A DNA stretch of 64,000 nt, taken from NCBI RefSeq assembly GCF_019966535.1, contig NZ_JAIMID010000007.1, forward strand, positions 124,001-188,000, read 5' to 3'. The position numbers and the translations under genes are program-made. The notes under the pieces were generated by a model. It did no database searches. It saw only the letters and a program-made list of their open reading frames with translations, and was not told the DNA's origin. Below, in pieces: positions 53,534 to 62,159 of this stretch. This stretch comes from Mesobacterium pallidum (lineage in GTDB: Bacteria; Pseudomonadota; Alphaproteobacteria; Rhodobacterales; Rhodobacteraceae). Position 1 is the stretch's first letter. Each line of letters begins with the position of its first letter.

Positions 53534-54078
53534 GACGCATCCTCCGTGAACCGCACCTTGCCGATGTAGCCCAGGTTGCGGTTGCGCTGCGCGAAGTCGA
53601 TGCCGTAGCCGACGACGAATTCGTCCGGGATCTCGAACCCGATCCAGTCAGCCCGGAACGGCACCTCGCGCCGCGACGGCTTGTCGAGCAGGGCGATGGT
53701 GCGCAGCTTGGCCGGGTTGCGCCCGCTCAGCAGGTGATGAACGTTGATCATCGTATGTCCGGTGTCGACGATGTCCTCGACCACCAGCACGTCACGCCCC
53801 TCGATCTGGCCGCGCAGGTCCTTGAGGATGCGCACTTCGCGCGACGATTCCATCGCGTTGCCATAGGACGATACCTCGAGGAAATCGACCTCCACGTCGA
53901 GGCGCAGCTCGCGCACCAGGTCGGCGATGAACACGAAAGACCCGCGCAAGAGGCCGATGACGACCAGCTTGCCGGTCTCGGCGAACTCGGCCTCGATTTC
54001 GCGCGCCAGCTCCTCGATCCGGGCGGCGATGGCCTTGGCCGAGATCATCGTGTCGATCACGTAGGGACGGTCGGGCAT
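53530..54078 (-). CDS. hpt: Hypoxanthine phosphoribosyltransferase
   Basis: 182 residues. The PRPP-binding motif [14 protein letters not shown] (around 96-109), [13 protein letters not shown] (around 42) and the substrate loop near [10 protein letters not shown] mark Hpt. It salvages hypoxanthine and guanine to nucleotides. Start ATG at 54078. Confidence 0.95.
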   Translation of the reverse strand: MPDRPYVIDTMISAKAIAARIEELAREIEAEFAETGKLVVIGLLRGSFVFIADLVRELRLDVEVDFLEVSSYGNAMESSREVRILKDLRGQIEGRDVLVVEDIVDTGHTMINVHHLLSGRNPAKLRTIALLDKPSRREVPFRADWIGFEIPDEFVVGYGIDFAQRNRNLGYIGKVRFTEDAS

Positions 54079-54233
54079 GGCGCGCTCCGGGTTGATGGCG
54101 ACGCCTTGGTGGCAAATCCGGCCGCGGAATGCCAGCCTTTTGACCGGCCGAAGCCCGTCCGGGTCACGCGGTCGCCTTGCACATGGGCGCGGCTCGTGGC
54201 ACGAACGCGCGCACTCACGACCCGCGAGGGATT

Positions 54234-54680
54234 ATGCCGACCCATTCCGAAACCCGCGTCCTGCCCTACACGGCGCAGCAGATGTACGACCTGGTGGCGG
54301 ATGTGCGCCGCTACCCCGAGTTCCTGCCCTGGTGCGCCGCCGCCCGGATCCGCAGCCAGGAGCCGGCCGGCCCGGGCGTTGAGGTGATGGAGGCGGATCT
54401 CGTGATCTCGTTCAAGGTGTTCCGCGAACGCTTCGGCAGCCGAGTCACGCTCTACCCGGACGAGATGAAGATCGACACCGAATACCTCGACGGACCCTTC
54501 CGCTACATGAAATCCAACTGGGCCTTCGCCGAGGCGGAAGGCGGCTGCGAAGTGCGTTTCTTCGTGGATTTCGAATTCAAGAATGCGATACTGCAAGGCA
54601 TCATCGGTGTCGTCTTCAACGAGGCGATGCAGCGGATTGTCCGCGCCTTCGAACAGCGGGCCGCCAAGCTCTACGGTTGA
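54234..54680 (+). CDS. COQ10/RatA-type START-domain protein
   Basis: 148 residues. Family segments: LPYTAQQMYDLVADVRRYPE, FLPWCAAARI, ESEL-type centre DLVISFKVFRERFGSRV, and the C-terminal FEFKNAILQGIIGVVFNEAM. Members bind ubiquinone or lipids (COQ10) or, in RatA, the ribosome. In alphaproteobacteria a ubiquinone-related role is the usual guess. It is divergent from hpt; the ATG at 54234 follows CGAGGG. Confidence 0.88.
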   Translation: MPTHSETRVLPYTAQQMYDLVADVRRYPEFLPWCAAARIRSQEPAGPGVEVMEADLVISFKVFRERFGSRVTLYPDEMKIDTEYLDGPFRYMKSNWAFAEAEGGCEVRFFVDFEFKNAILQGIIGVVFNEAMQRIVRAFEQRAAKLYG

Positions 54681-54688
54681 TCCAAAGG

Positions 54689-54929
54689 AGCGCGCCAAGG
54701 CGCGCGCATGTTTGTCTCGTGACCGGCCAAGGCCGGTCCCTCGGTGTTGCCTCCGGCGGAGGTATTTGAAAAACCATGAAGACAACCGACCACCCTCTTT
54801 GGTATTCATCGTTTTGAAAGTACCTCGGGGGTGAGGCCCCTTGGGGCCGAGGGGGCAGCGCCCCCTCGCGGGCGGCGGCCTTGGCCGCCGCCCGCCGGTC
54901 GGATCGCCATGGCGATCCGAAACCGCGAT
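54689..54929. repeat. Paired repeat, site 9, with hairpin array at the amtB 3' end
   Basis: Hairpins GCGCGCCAAGGCGCGC (near 54691) and GACCGGCCAAGGCCGGTC (54721-54738) follow the START gene. Arm A (54750-54781, CCTCCGGCGGAGGTATTTGA) faces arm B (54804-54831, ATTCATCGTTTTGAAAGTAC then CTCGGGGG). Then come GGCCCCTTGGGGCC, GAGGGGGCAGCGCCCCCTC, an 11-bp-stem GGGCGGCGGCC hairpin and CGGATCGCCATGGCGATCCG flanked by CGGT and AAACCG. The last hairpin directly follows the amtB stop on the minus strand. Confidence 0.85.
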
Positions 54930-54930
54930 C

Positions 54931-56109
54931 TCAGCTCGAGATGTCGTAGGCGCGCTCGCCATGCACGGTGAGGTCAAGCCCGTTGGTCTCGGTCTCGGCA
55001 TCGACGCGCAGCGGCGTGATCAGCCCGACCAGCTTGACCAGCACCACGGTGACCACGGCCGTGAAGACCCCGACGATCGCCAGCGAGCCGAGCTGCGCGG
55101 ACCAGCTGCCGGCGCAAAAGACCGCGATCATGATCGTGCCGAAGATCCCGCCCACGCCGTGCACGGCAAAGACGTCGAGCGTGTCGTCGATATGCAGCCG
55201 GTTGCGGATCAGGTTCACCGCCTCCTGGCAGAGGATCCCGGCGACGGCCCCGATGATCAGCGCCTCGACCGGGCCGACGAACCCCGAGGCCGGGGTGATC
55301 GAGGCGAGCCCCGCGATGGTCCCGGTGACGATGCCCACCAGCGACGCCTTGCCGAACTTGATCTTCTCCCACAGCGCCCAGGTCAACGAGGCGGTCGCCG
55401 CCGACAAATGCGTCACGGTTAGCGCCATGGCCGCGCCGCCATCGGCCGCCAGCTGCGAGCCGCCGTTGAAGCCGAACCAGCCGACCCAGAGCATCGCGGC
55501 CCCGATCATCACCAGCCCCGGCGAATGCGGCGGCGTGGTCTTCTGCCGTCGGGCGCCCAGCGACAGGGCGAGGATCAGGGCGGCCAGGCCCGCCGTCTCG
55601 TGCACCACGATGCCGCCGGCAAAGTCACGCACCCCGGTCTCGCCGAAGATGCCGCCGTCGGACAGCATCCCGCCGCCCCAGATCCAATGGGTCACCGGTG
55701 CGTAGACCAGCAGCATCCAGAGCCCCGAGAACAGCAGCACGAAGCCGAAGCCGATGCGCTCCACGTAGGCGCCGACGATCAGCGCAGGCGTGATGATGGC
55801 AAAGGTCATCTGGAAGGCAAAGAACAGCACCTCGGGCAAGCTGCCCGAGAGCGTCTCGGCGTCGATGCCCGACAGGAACATCTTGCCAAGACCGCCCCAG
55901 TAGGCGTTCCCCTCACCGAAGGCGATGGAATAGCCGGCGATGAACCAGAGCACGCTCATCAGGCAGGCGATGGCGTAGCAATGCATGAAGACGCTCAGCA
56001 CGTTGCGGGCGCGCACGAGGCCCCCGTAGAAAAGCGCCAGGCCCGGCAATGTCATGAATAGCACCAGTGCCGTAGCCACGATGATCCAGGCGGTATCCGC
56101 TCCGTTCAT
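54931..56109 (-). CDS. amtB: Ammonium transporter
   Basis: 392 residues, about eleven helices. Amt signatures are LALFYGGLVRARNVLSV (around 25), the pore region QMTFAIITPALIVGAY, GFNGGSQLAADG (around 220) and the second conserved His in FAVHGVGGIFGTIM (around 315). It imports ammonium when nitrogen is scarce. A glnK gene usually precedes amtB, but none is next to it here. Upstream is a dyad matching the NtrC site pattern. An ATG four codons earlier (56121) is also possible. Confidence 0.94.
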   Translation of the reverse strand: MNGADTAWIIVATALVLFMTLPGLALFYGGLVRARNVLSVFMHCYAIACLMSVLWFIAGYSIAFGEGNAYWGGLGKMFLSGIDAETLSGSLPEVLFFAFQMTFAIITPALIVGAYVERIGFGFVLLFSGLWMLLVYAPVTHWIWGGGMLSDGGIFGETGVRDFAGGIVVHETAGLAALILALSLGARRQKTTPPHSPGLVMIGAAMLWVGWFGFNGGSQLAADGGAAMALTVTHLSAATASLTWALWEKIKFGKASLVGIVTGTIAGLASITPASGFVGPVEALIIGAVAGILCQEAVNLIRNRLHIDDTLDVFAVHGVGGIFGTIMIAVFCAGSWSAQLGSLAIVGVFTAVVTVVLVKLVGLITPLRVDAETETNGLDLTVHGERAYDISS

Positions 56110-56225
56110 GTCTCCCCCCATCCCTTTGTTCGGTTCCTTGGACGAGCGCGCTCAAACCGCAAGTGCGGCGCGAAAAAAAGAGGCGGCTTGGGGTATGGGT
56201 GGTGAAATGGAGTGCTTTTTGCAAA

Positions 56226-56244
56226 CCGCACAATAAATGTGCGG
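56226..56244. promoter_or_regulatory. NtrC-type dyad upstream of amtB
   Basis: CCGCACAATAAATGTGCGG has 7-bp perfect arms. Its core GCAC-N7-GTGC (56228-56242) matches the NtrC binding consensus in sequence and spacing. It lies about 120 bases before the amtB start. It also lies after the cinA stop, so it could act as a terminator hairpin for cinA; the T-run that would support that is weak. Confidence 0.65.
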
Positions 56245-56284
56245 CAATAGAGGCAATGTGCGCAAAGTCTCGGCTGAAATGGAA

Positions 56285-56758
56285 TCAGGCGCCGCGAAGG
56301 GCGGCCAGCAGCAGGCTCAGCGCGTGATCCCGGGTCGCAGCGCGGACATTCTCGCGGCCAAGCGCGCCGAACTCCACGGTTTCCGTTCGCGTTTTGCCCG
56401 ATTTCAAGGCGATGCCAAAGCAGACGCGGCCCTCGGGCTTGTGCTCGGACCCGCCCGGCCCGGCGATTCCCGTGACCGAGACGGCCAGCCCGGCCGCCGA
56501 ATGGGCCAGTGCGCCCGTGGCCATCTCGCGGGCGATCTCTTCGGACACGGCGCCGGTGCGGGCGAGAGTCGTCTCGGAGACGCCCAGCATCTCGATCTTG
56601 GCGGCATTGGAATAGGTGACGAAACCCCGGTCGACCACGTCCGACGACCCGGCCACGTCGGTCAAAGCGGCGATGATCATGCCGCCCGTGCAGCTTTCGG
56701 CCGTGGCGATCATCACCCCGGCGGCGCGGGCGGCGGCAAGGACGTCCGTAGCGCTCAT
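56285..56758 (-). CDS. CinA C-terminal domain protein (nicotinamide-nucleotide amidase)
   Basis: 157 residues. CinA_C motifs: IATAESCTGGMIIAALTDV (active-site Ser region, around 17-35), FVTYSNAAKIEMLGV, and AVSVTGIAGPGGSEHKPEGR (around 93-112). It deamidates nicotinamide mononucleotide in NAD recycling. Overlaps pgpA by four bases. Confidence 0.93.
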   Translation of the reverse strand: MSATDVLAAARAAGVMIATAESCTGGMIIAALTDVAGSSDVVDRGFVTYSNAAKIEMLGVSETTLARTGAVSEEIAREMATGALAHSAAGLAVSVTGIAGPGGSEHKPEGRVCFGIALKSGKTRTETVEFGALGRENVRAATRDHALSLLLAALRGA

Positions 56759-57246
56759 TGCATCAGCACCCCGTGGTAGAGCCCGGCCAGCAGGACGACC
56801 ACGATGGCCGCGAAGATCCCGGCGATCACGTCGTCCAGCATCACGCCCATGGCGTCGCCGCGCCGGTCGGCCCAGCCGACGGGGCCGGGTTTCCAGATGT
56901 CGAAGAGCCGGAAAAAGACGAAGGCCGCGACCCAGCCCGGCCAGAGCGCCGTCAGCGGCACGTTGTTGTTTGCGGCGCCGAAGGCGATGGGCAGCAGGGC
57001 GATCCATTGTCCCGCCACCTCGTCGATCACGATCTCGGACGGGTCATGGTCGTCGCTGCTCCGGGTCTCGATCCCCGTGGCCCAGAGGCCGAGGCCGAAT
57101 GCCAGCAGCACCCCGACCACCAGCAGCAAGGGTCCACCGATCAGCAGCAGCGGGTAAGCGACGATCAGCGCGGCCAGCGAGCCCCAGGTGCCCGGGGCAG
57201 GGCGCAGGTGCCCGGCGTAGAAGAAGGTGGCGATCAGGTGGGTCAT
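56755..57246 (-). CDS. pgpA: Phosphatidylglycerophosphatase A
   Basis: 163 residues. PgpA signatures: [18 protein letters not shown] at the N-terminus and [17 protein letters not shown] with the acidic metal site; [17 protein letters not shown] follows. Several membrane helices. It dephosphorylates phosphatidylglycerol phosphate. Overlaps both ispDF and cinA by four bases, so the three are one operon. Confidence 0.95.
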   Translation of the reverse strand: MTHLIATFFYAGHLRPAPGTWGSLAALIVAYPLLLIGGPLLLVVGVLLAFGLGLWATGIETRSSDDHDPSEIVIDEVAGQWIALLPIAFGAANNNVPLTALWPGWVAAFVFFRLFDIWKPGPVGWADRRGDAMGVMLDDVIAGIFAAIVVVLLAGLYHGVLMQ

Positions 57247-58370
57247 GCTTTCACCAATGTGCAGGTGGCGAGGGCGGCGATGCCCTCCTCTCGGCCGGTG
57301 AAACCCAGCCGTTCCGAGGTGGTCGCCTTGATCGAGACGCGGGCGGGCTCGAGCCCCATGATCCGCGCCATCTCGGCCCTCATGGCAGCGGCATGGGGGC
57401 CCACTTTTGGCCGTTCGCAGATGATCGTGCAGTCGATATTGCCGATGGCAAAGCCGATCTCGCGCGCAAGCTCCACCGCATGGGTCAGGAAGATGTGGCT
57501 TTCCGCCCCCTTCCACTGCGGGTCCGAAGGCGGGAAATGCCGGCCGATGTCGCCCTGCGCCAGCGCGCCGTAGATCGCGTCGGTCACCGCATGCATGGCC
57601 ACGTCGGCGTCGGAATGACCCATCAGGGCGCGGTCATGCGGCACCTTCACGCCGCACAGGACCACGTGGTCGCCGGGCTCGAACGCATGCACGTCGAAAC
57701 CGTTGCCAAGGCGGATGTCCATGCTGCTCTCCTTCAGAATGCGGTCGGCGCGGGCGAAATCGCCGGGATGGGTGATCTTGAGATTGTCCTCGGAGCCGGG
57801 CGTGATCGTCACGCGCAGCCCGTCGGCCCGCGCCACCTCGACGTCGTCGGCGGCGTTCCGGGTGCGGGCGCGGTGCGCCCCGAGGATCGCGTCAAAGCGA
57901 AAGCCCTGCGGGGTCTGCGCGCGGAACAGCCCTTCGCGCGGCTGGGTGCCCGAGACCTCACCGCCCGTGCCGGTCCAAAGCGCGTCGGTCACCGGCACGG
58001 CCGGGGCCGCGCCCGGGGTGTCGTCCAGCGCGTCGAGCACGGCGTCGATCACGGCGGCGGGCACGCAGGGGCGGGCCACGTCGTGGATCAGCACCCGGTC
58101 GACCCCGCGATGGGCCAGCGCCTCGAGCCCCGCGCGCACCGAATCGGCGCGGGTAGCGCCGCCATGCACGACTGCAACGCCGGCGGGCGCGAGGCTTTCG
58201 TCATCGGGGTGAATTACCAGCACCACCTGGTCGATGCGCGGATGGGCGCGGAACCGCGCCACGGTGTGATCGGCCACGCGGGCGCCGGCCAGCGGCTGCC
58301 ATTGCTTGGGCGTCTCGCCCCCCGCACGCAGCCCGCGCCCGGCGGCGACGATCAGCGCGACGGTGCTCAT
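57243..58370 (-). CDS. ispDF: Bifunctional IspD/IspF isoprenoid biosynthesis enzyme
   Basis: 375 residues. The N-terminal IspD (cytidylyltransferase) part has [20 protein letters not shown] and [13 protein letters not shown]. The C-terminal IspF (cyclodiphosphate synthase) part has [20 protein letters not shown] and [20 protein letters not shown] with zinc ligands. The two steps of the MEP pathway are fused, as is usual in alphaproteobacteria. It heads the ispDF-pgpA-cinA operon, divergent from dusB. Confidence 0.96.
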   Translation of the reverse strand: MSTVALIVAAGRGLRAGGETPKQWQPLAGARVADHTVARFRAHPRIDQVVLVIHPDDESLAPAGVAVVHGGATRADSVRAGLEALAHRGVDRVLIHDVARPCVPAAVIDAVLDALDDTPGAAPAVPVTDALWTGTGGEVSGTQPREGLFRAQTPQGFRFDAILGAHRARTRNAADDVEVARADGLRVTITPGSEDNLKITHPGDFARADRILKESSMDIRLGNGFDVHAFEPGDHVVLCGVKVPHDRALMGHSDADVAMHAVTDAIYGALAQGDIGRHFPPSDPQWKGAESHIFLTHAVELAREIGFAIGNIDCTIICERPKVGPHAAAMRAEMARIMGLEPARVSIKATTSERLGFTGREEGIAALATCTLVKA

Positions 58371-58571
58371 CCTGCGGCTCCATGGGCGGCGGTCATGCGC
58401 GGTCTTCCTTTGTCTTGCGGGCCGTCCAGCGACCCGCGGCCCATCGTGGCTGACTGTCTATGCGCGCCGTGCCTCAAGGGCAATCTCGGCGAGACGATGA
58501 AAAAACAGGCAGGTGCCCGCCACTTCATCCAAAACCCCGCGTCGCAGCGTTGCCCCTTGCCGCCTTTCGGG

Positions 58572-58601
58572 CTAATCCAATGGGGAATGCACAAGGATTA
58601 G
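58572..58601 (+). promoter_or_regulatory. Inverted repeat covering the dusB ribosome-binding site
   Basis: CTAATCC (58572-58578) and GGATTAG (58595-58601) form a 7-bp stem with a 16-base loop. The 3' arm contains AAGGA, the likely Shine-Dalgarno of dusB (TTG start at 58606). A stem here would hide the ribosome-binding site of the dusB-ntrBC-ntrY operon. No T-run follows, so it is not a terminator. Confidence 0.45.
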
Positions 58602-58605
58602 GCAT

Positions 58606-59601
58606 TTGCCCGCGATACGCGACACCCTTCTACCGCAGCCCCCCGTGATGCTCGCCCCGCTGGCGGGAATCACGGATCTGCCCTTCCGCGATCTCGTCGG
58701 CCGCTTTGGTGCGGGCCGCGTGGTCAGCGAAATGGTGGCCAGCCAGGAGATGGTGCAGGCCAAGCCGGGCGTGCGCGAAAAGGCCGAGCTGGGCTATGAC
58801 CGCGCCGGCACCGCCGTGCAGCTGGCGGGGCGCGACCCCTGGTGGCTGGCCGAGGCCGCAAGGCTGGTCGAGGCGAACGGCGCCGCGATCATCGACATCA
58901 ACATGGGCTGCCCGGCCAAGAAGGTGACCTCGAGCTCGGGCGCGGGCGCCTGCGGCTCGGCGCTGATGAAGGACCCGGACCATGCGCTGCGCCTGATCGA
59001 GGCTGTCGTGAACGCGGTTCAGATCCCCGTCACGCTCAAGACGCGGCTCGGCTGGGACGACGACATGCTGAACGCGCCCGAGATCGCGCGCCGGGCCGAG
59101 GAGGCGGGCGTGCGCCTTGTCGTGATCCACGGCCGCACCCGCTGCCAGTTCTACAAGGGCCGCGCCGACTGGGCCGCGATCCGCGCCGTGCGCGAGGCCG
59201 TGTCGATCCCGGTCGTGGCCAATGGCGACATCACCGGCAGCCGCACCGCCCGTGACGCGCTGGACCAATCGGGCGCCGACGGCGTGATGATCGGACGCGG
59301 CGCGCAGGGCCGGCCCTGGCTGCTGGCGCAGGTGGCACATGACCTCTACGGCGCCCCGGCGCCCGAGATCCCCGAGGGGAAGGCCTTTACGGAGATGGTG
59401 GCAGGACATTACGAGGCGATGCTGGATTTCTACGGGCAGGAGCTGGGCCTGAAGGTCGCGCGTAAGCACCTGGGCTGGTACATGGACACCGACGCGACGG
59501 GCCCCGAGCTGCGCCGCGCCGTGCTGACGGCGGGCACGCCCGCCGAGGTGCTGCGCCTGCTGCCCGATGCGCTGGAGATGGATGTGCAGGTGGCCGCATG
59601 A
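58606..59601 (+). CDS. dusB: tRNA-dihydrouridine synthase (NifR3)
   Basis: 331 residues. FMN-binding and catalytic motifs: MLAPLAGITDLPFRDLVGRF, DINMGCPAKKVTSSSGAGAC (catalytic Cys) and VVIHGRTRCQFYKG, with NGDITGSRTARDAL near the C-terminus. It reduces uridines in tRNA. In alphaproteobacteria it heads the ntr operon under the old name nifR3. The TTG at 58606 has AAGGA upstream; an ATG at 58648 is the alternative. Stop overlaps ntrB by four bases. Confidence 0.94.
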   Translation: MPAIRDTLLPQPPVMLAPLAGITDLPFRDLVGRFGAGRVVSEMVASQEMVQAKPGVREKAELGYDRAGTAVQLAGRDPWWLAEAARLVEANGAAIIDINMGCPAKKVTSSSGAGACGSALMKDPDHALRLIEAVVNAVQIPVTLKTRLGWDDDMLNAPEIARRAEEAGVRLVVIHGRTRCQFYKGRADWAAIRAVREAVSIPVVANGDITGSRTARDALDQSGADGVMIGRGAQGRPWLLAQVAHDLYGAPAPEIPEGKAFTEMVAGHYEAMLDFYGQELGLKVARKHLGWYMDTDATGPELRRAVLTAGTPAEVLRLLPDALEMDVQVAA

Positions 59602-60683
59602 TCGCTGTCCCGGATATGGACCTTGCGCTCTGGTCGTCGCTGCCCGTGCCCGGCATGGTGCTGGACGAGAACGACCTGATCGCCGAGGTGAACCCGGCCG
59701 CCGAGGGGTTCATGAACACATCGGTCAAGCACCTGGTGGGCCAACCGGTCTGGGACAAGCTGGCCATCGACGCGCCGATCGAGGAAAGCTTTGCCCGCGC
59801 CCGCGCCCATGGCACGCCGCTGTTCGTCAACGACGCCGACGTCGGCACGGGGGATCGGCCGCCGGTGCAGTGCAACCTCAGTTTCGCGCCCATCGGCGGG
59901 CAGCCGGGGCGGATGATCCTGCTGATCCACCCGCGCGAACTGGCGGGCCGCATGACGCAAAGCCACACGGTCAAGTCGGCGGCGAAATCCGCCATCGGCA
60001 TGGCCGAGATGCTGGCGCACGAGATCAAGAACCCGCTGGCCGGGATCACCGGCGCCGCGCAGCTTCTGTCGATGAACCTGAGCCAGGAAGACCTGGAACT
60101 GACCGACCTCATCGTGGCCGAGAGCCGCCGCATCGTGAAGCTGCTGGAACAGGTCGAACAATTCGGCAACCTCAGCCGTCCCGACATGCGCGCGGTCAAC
60201 CTGCACGACGTGCTCGACCGGGCGCGCCGCTCAGCGCTGCTGGGGTTCGGCGCCGAGATGAAGATCGTCGAGGATTACGACCCCTCGCTGCCCCTGGCGC
60301 TTGGCGACACCGACCAGCTGGTGCAGGTCGTGCTGAACCTGCTCAAGAACGCCTCCGAGGCGGCGGGGCCGGGCGGTGGCACCATCCGGCTGCACACCTT
60401 CTACGACCATTCCTTCCGCACCCGCCGCGCCGATGGCAGCGTCGTGTCGCTGCCGCTGCAGGTCGAGGTGATCGACGACGGCCCGGGCCTGCCCGAGGCG
60501 ATCAAGTCCGACATCTTCGAGCCCTTCGTGTCGGGCCGCGAGAACGGCACCGGCCTCGGCCTGGCGCTGGTCAGCAAGATCGTTTCGGACCACGACGGCT
60601 GGATCGCCGTCAACTCGGTGCCCGGACGCACCGTGTTCCGAATTTCGTTGCCGCGCGCCCCGCGCGAACCCCAAGGAGAGTAA
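59598..60683 (+). CDS. ntrB: Nitrogen regulation sensor kinase NtrB
   Basis: 361 residues. N-terminal PAS domain (VLDENDLIAEVNPAAEGF), H box MLAHEIKNPLAGITGAAQLL with His141, and ATPase motifs VVLNLLKNASEA, VIDDGPGLPE and NGTGLGLALVSKIV. It phosphorylates NtrC when nitrogen is low and is reversed by PII. It has no membrane helices. Confidence 0.95.
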   Translation: MIAVPDMDLALWSSLPVPGMVLDENDLIAEVNPAAEGFMNTSVKHLVGQPVWDKLAIDAPIEESFARARAHGTPLFVNDADVGTGDRPPVQCNLSFAPIGGQPGRMILLIHPRELAGRMTQSHTVKSAAKSAIGMAEMLAHEIKNPLAGITGAAQLLSMNLSQEDLELTDLIVAESRRIVKLLEQVEQFGNLSRPDMRAVNLHDVLDRARRSALLGFGAEMKIVEDYDPSLPLALGDTDQLVQVVLNLLKNASEAAGPGGGTIRLHTFYDHSFRTRRADGSVVSLPLQVEVIDDGPGLPEAIKSDIFEPFVSGRENGTGLGLALVSKIVSDHDGWIAVNSVPGRTVFRISLPRAPREPQGE

Positions 60684-60686
60684 CCC

Positions 60687-62060
60687 ATGGATGGCACCGT
60701 CCTCGTCGCCGATGACGACCGCACGATCCGCACCGTTCTGACCCAGGCGCTGACCCGCGCCGGCTGCAAGGTGCATGCCACCTCCTCGCTGACCACGCTG
60801 ATGCGCTGGGTGGGCGAGGGCAAGGGCGACGTGGTCATCAGCGACGTGATGATGCCCGACGGCAATGGCTTGGAAATGCTGCCGAAAATCGCGCAGGACC
60901 GGCCTGGTCTGCCGGTCATCGTGATCTCGGCGCAGAACACGATCATGACCGCGATCCAGGCGGCCGAGGCCGAGGCCTACGATTACCTGCCCAAGCCCTT
61001 CGACCTGCCGGACCTGATGAAGCGGACGGCCCGCGCGCTGGAAGAACGCCGCCGCGTCTCGCCCGCCGCATCGTCGCTGGACGAGCCCCCGCGTGAACCG
61101 GACGAGCTGCCGCTGGTCGGCAAGACCCCGGCGATGCAGGCGCTCTACCGCCTTGTCGCGCGGGTGATGAACACCGACCTGCCGGTGCTGATCACCGGCG
61201 AGTCGGGCACCGGCAAGTCGCTGATCGCCCGCGCGATCCACGACTTTTCCGACCGCCGCACGCTGCCCTTCGTGACTGTCACCGGGTCGGAACTCTCGGA
61301 CCTCGAAGGCCCCGCGCGGGTGCTGGCACGGGTCAAGGGCGGCACGCTGCTGATCGACGAGCTGGGTGATGTGTCGGACGAGGTCCAGGCCCGCATCGTG
61401 CGCATGATGGACAACCCGGGCGAACATGTGCCGCGCTTCATGGCCACCAGCCAGGGCGACCTGAGCAGCGCCATGGACGAGGGCCGCGTGCGCCAGGATC
61501 TCTATTACCGCATGTCGGGCGCCGTGCTGAACGTGCCCTCCTTGCGTGAGCGGGTCGAAGATATCGCCCTGCTGACCGAGCATTTCCTGGTGCGCGGCGA
61601 ACGCGAGGGTGCGCCCCGTCGCGCCCTGTCCAGGGACGCCGAAGCGCTGTTCCGCGCCTATTCCTGGCCCGGCAACGTGCGGCAGCTGGAAAACGCCGTG
61701 CGCCGGCTCTGCCTGACCGCGCGGACGGACGAGATCTCCCGCTCCGAGGTCGAGGCGGTGCTGGGCAACCAGCCCGAGGTCGAACCCGTGCTGACCGGGT
61801 CCTCGTCGGAGAAACTTTCGACCTCGGTCGCGCGTCACCTCAGGCGCTATTTCGACCTTCACGGGAACATGCTGCCGCCTCCGGGGCTTTACGCGCGCAT
61901 CCTGCGCGAGGTCGAAGCGCCGCTGATCGAGATCGCTCTCGAGGCGACGGGCGGCAACCAGGCCAAATGTGCTGATCTTTTGGGAATCAACCGCAATACT
62001 TTGCGCAAGAAGATCACCGACCTCGGTTTGGAGGTGACACGGCGCCGCAAGTTGATGTAA
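60687..62060 (+). CDS. ntrC: Nitrogen regulation response regulator NtrC lacking the sigma-54 contact loop
   Basis: 457 residues. Receiver domain with phospho-acceptor Asp53 ([13 protein letters not shown]), AAA+ domain with Walker [15 protein letters not shown] (around 170) and Walker [13 protein letters not shown], and a Fis-type HTH ([20 protein letters not shown]). Between the Walker motifs, where sigma-54 activators have GAFTGA, this protein has a short [20 protein letters not shown]. This is the Rhodobacter-type NtrC that activates sigma-70 RNA polymerase instead of sigma-54. Start 3 bases after ntrB. Confidence 0.95.
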   Translation: MDGTVLVADDDRTIRTVLTQALTRAGCKVHATSSLTTLMRWVGEGKGDVVISDVMMPDGNGLEMLPKIAQDRPGLPVIVISAQNTIMTAIQAAEAEAYDYLPKPFDLPDLMKRTARALEERRRVSPAASSLDEPPREPDELPLVGKTPAMQALYRLVARVMNTDLPVLITGESGTGKSLIARAIHDFSDRRTLPFVTVTGSELSDLEGPARVLARVKGGTLLIDELGDVSDEVQARIVRMMDNPGEHVPRFMATSQGDLSSAMDEGRVRQDLYYRMSGAVLNVPSLRERVEDIALLTEHFLVRGEREGAPRRALSRDAEALFRAYSWPGNVRQLENAVRRLCLTARTDEISRSEVEAVLGNQPEVEPVLTGSSSEKLSTSVARHLRRYFDLHGNMLPPPGLYARILREVEAPLIEIALEATGGNQAKCADLLGINRNTLRKKITDLGLEVTRRRKLM

Positions 62061-62123
62061 AAGGGCAACATAACCTGTGGCAATGACGCATCGCGCGTCC
62101 AACGACCACAAGATATGGCGGCC

Positions 62124-62139
62124 TGGCACATAAGTGCCA
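62124..62139. promoter_or_regulatory. Palindrome TGGCACATAAGTGCCA between ntrC and ntrY
   Basis: Perfect 6-bp arms around ATAA, 20 bases before the proposed ntrY start. It resembles an NtrC half-site pair but the spacer is 4 rather than 7. It could be a short hairpin, an operator or part of an ntrYX promoter. Confidence 0.4.
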
Positions 62140-62159
62140 CATCAGAATGAGGGCAGCGG

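Noticed and set aside
60231..62129. Long minus-strand frame opposite ntrB/ntrC
   Set aside because: Composition is Arg/His/Gly/Gln-rich with no recognisable domain; ntrBC explains the region.
62124..62139. Sigma-54 promoter or NtrC box before ntrY
   Set aside because: The GG-to-GC distance is one base short of the required spacing, and GCAC-N4-GTGC does not match the N7 spacing of NtrC sites. It is kept only as an unnamed palindrome.
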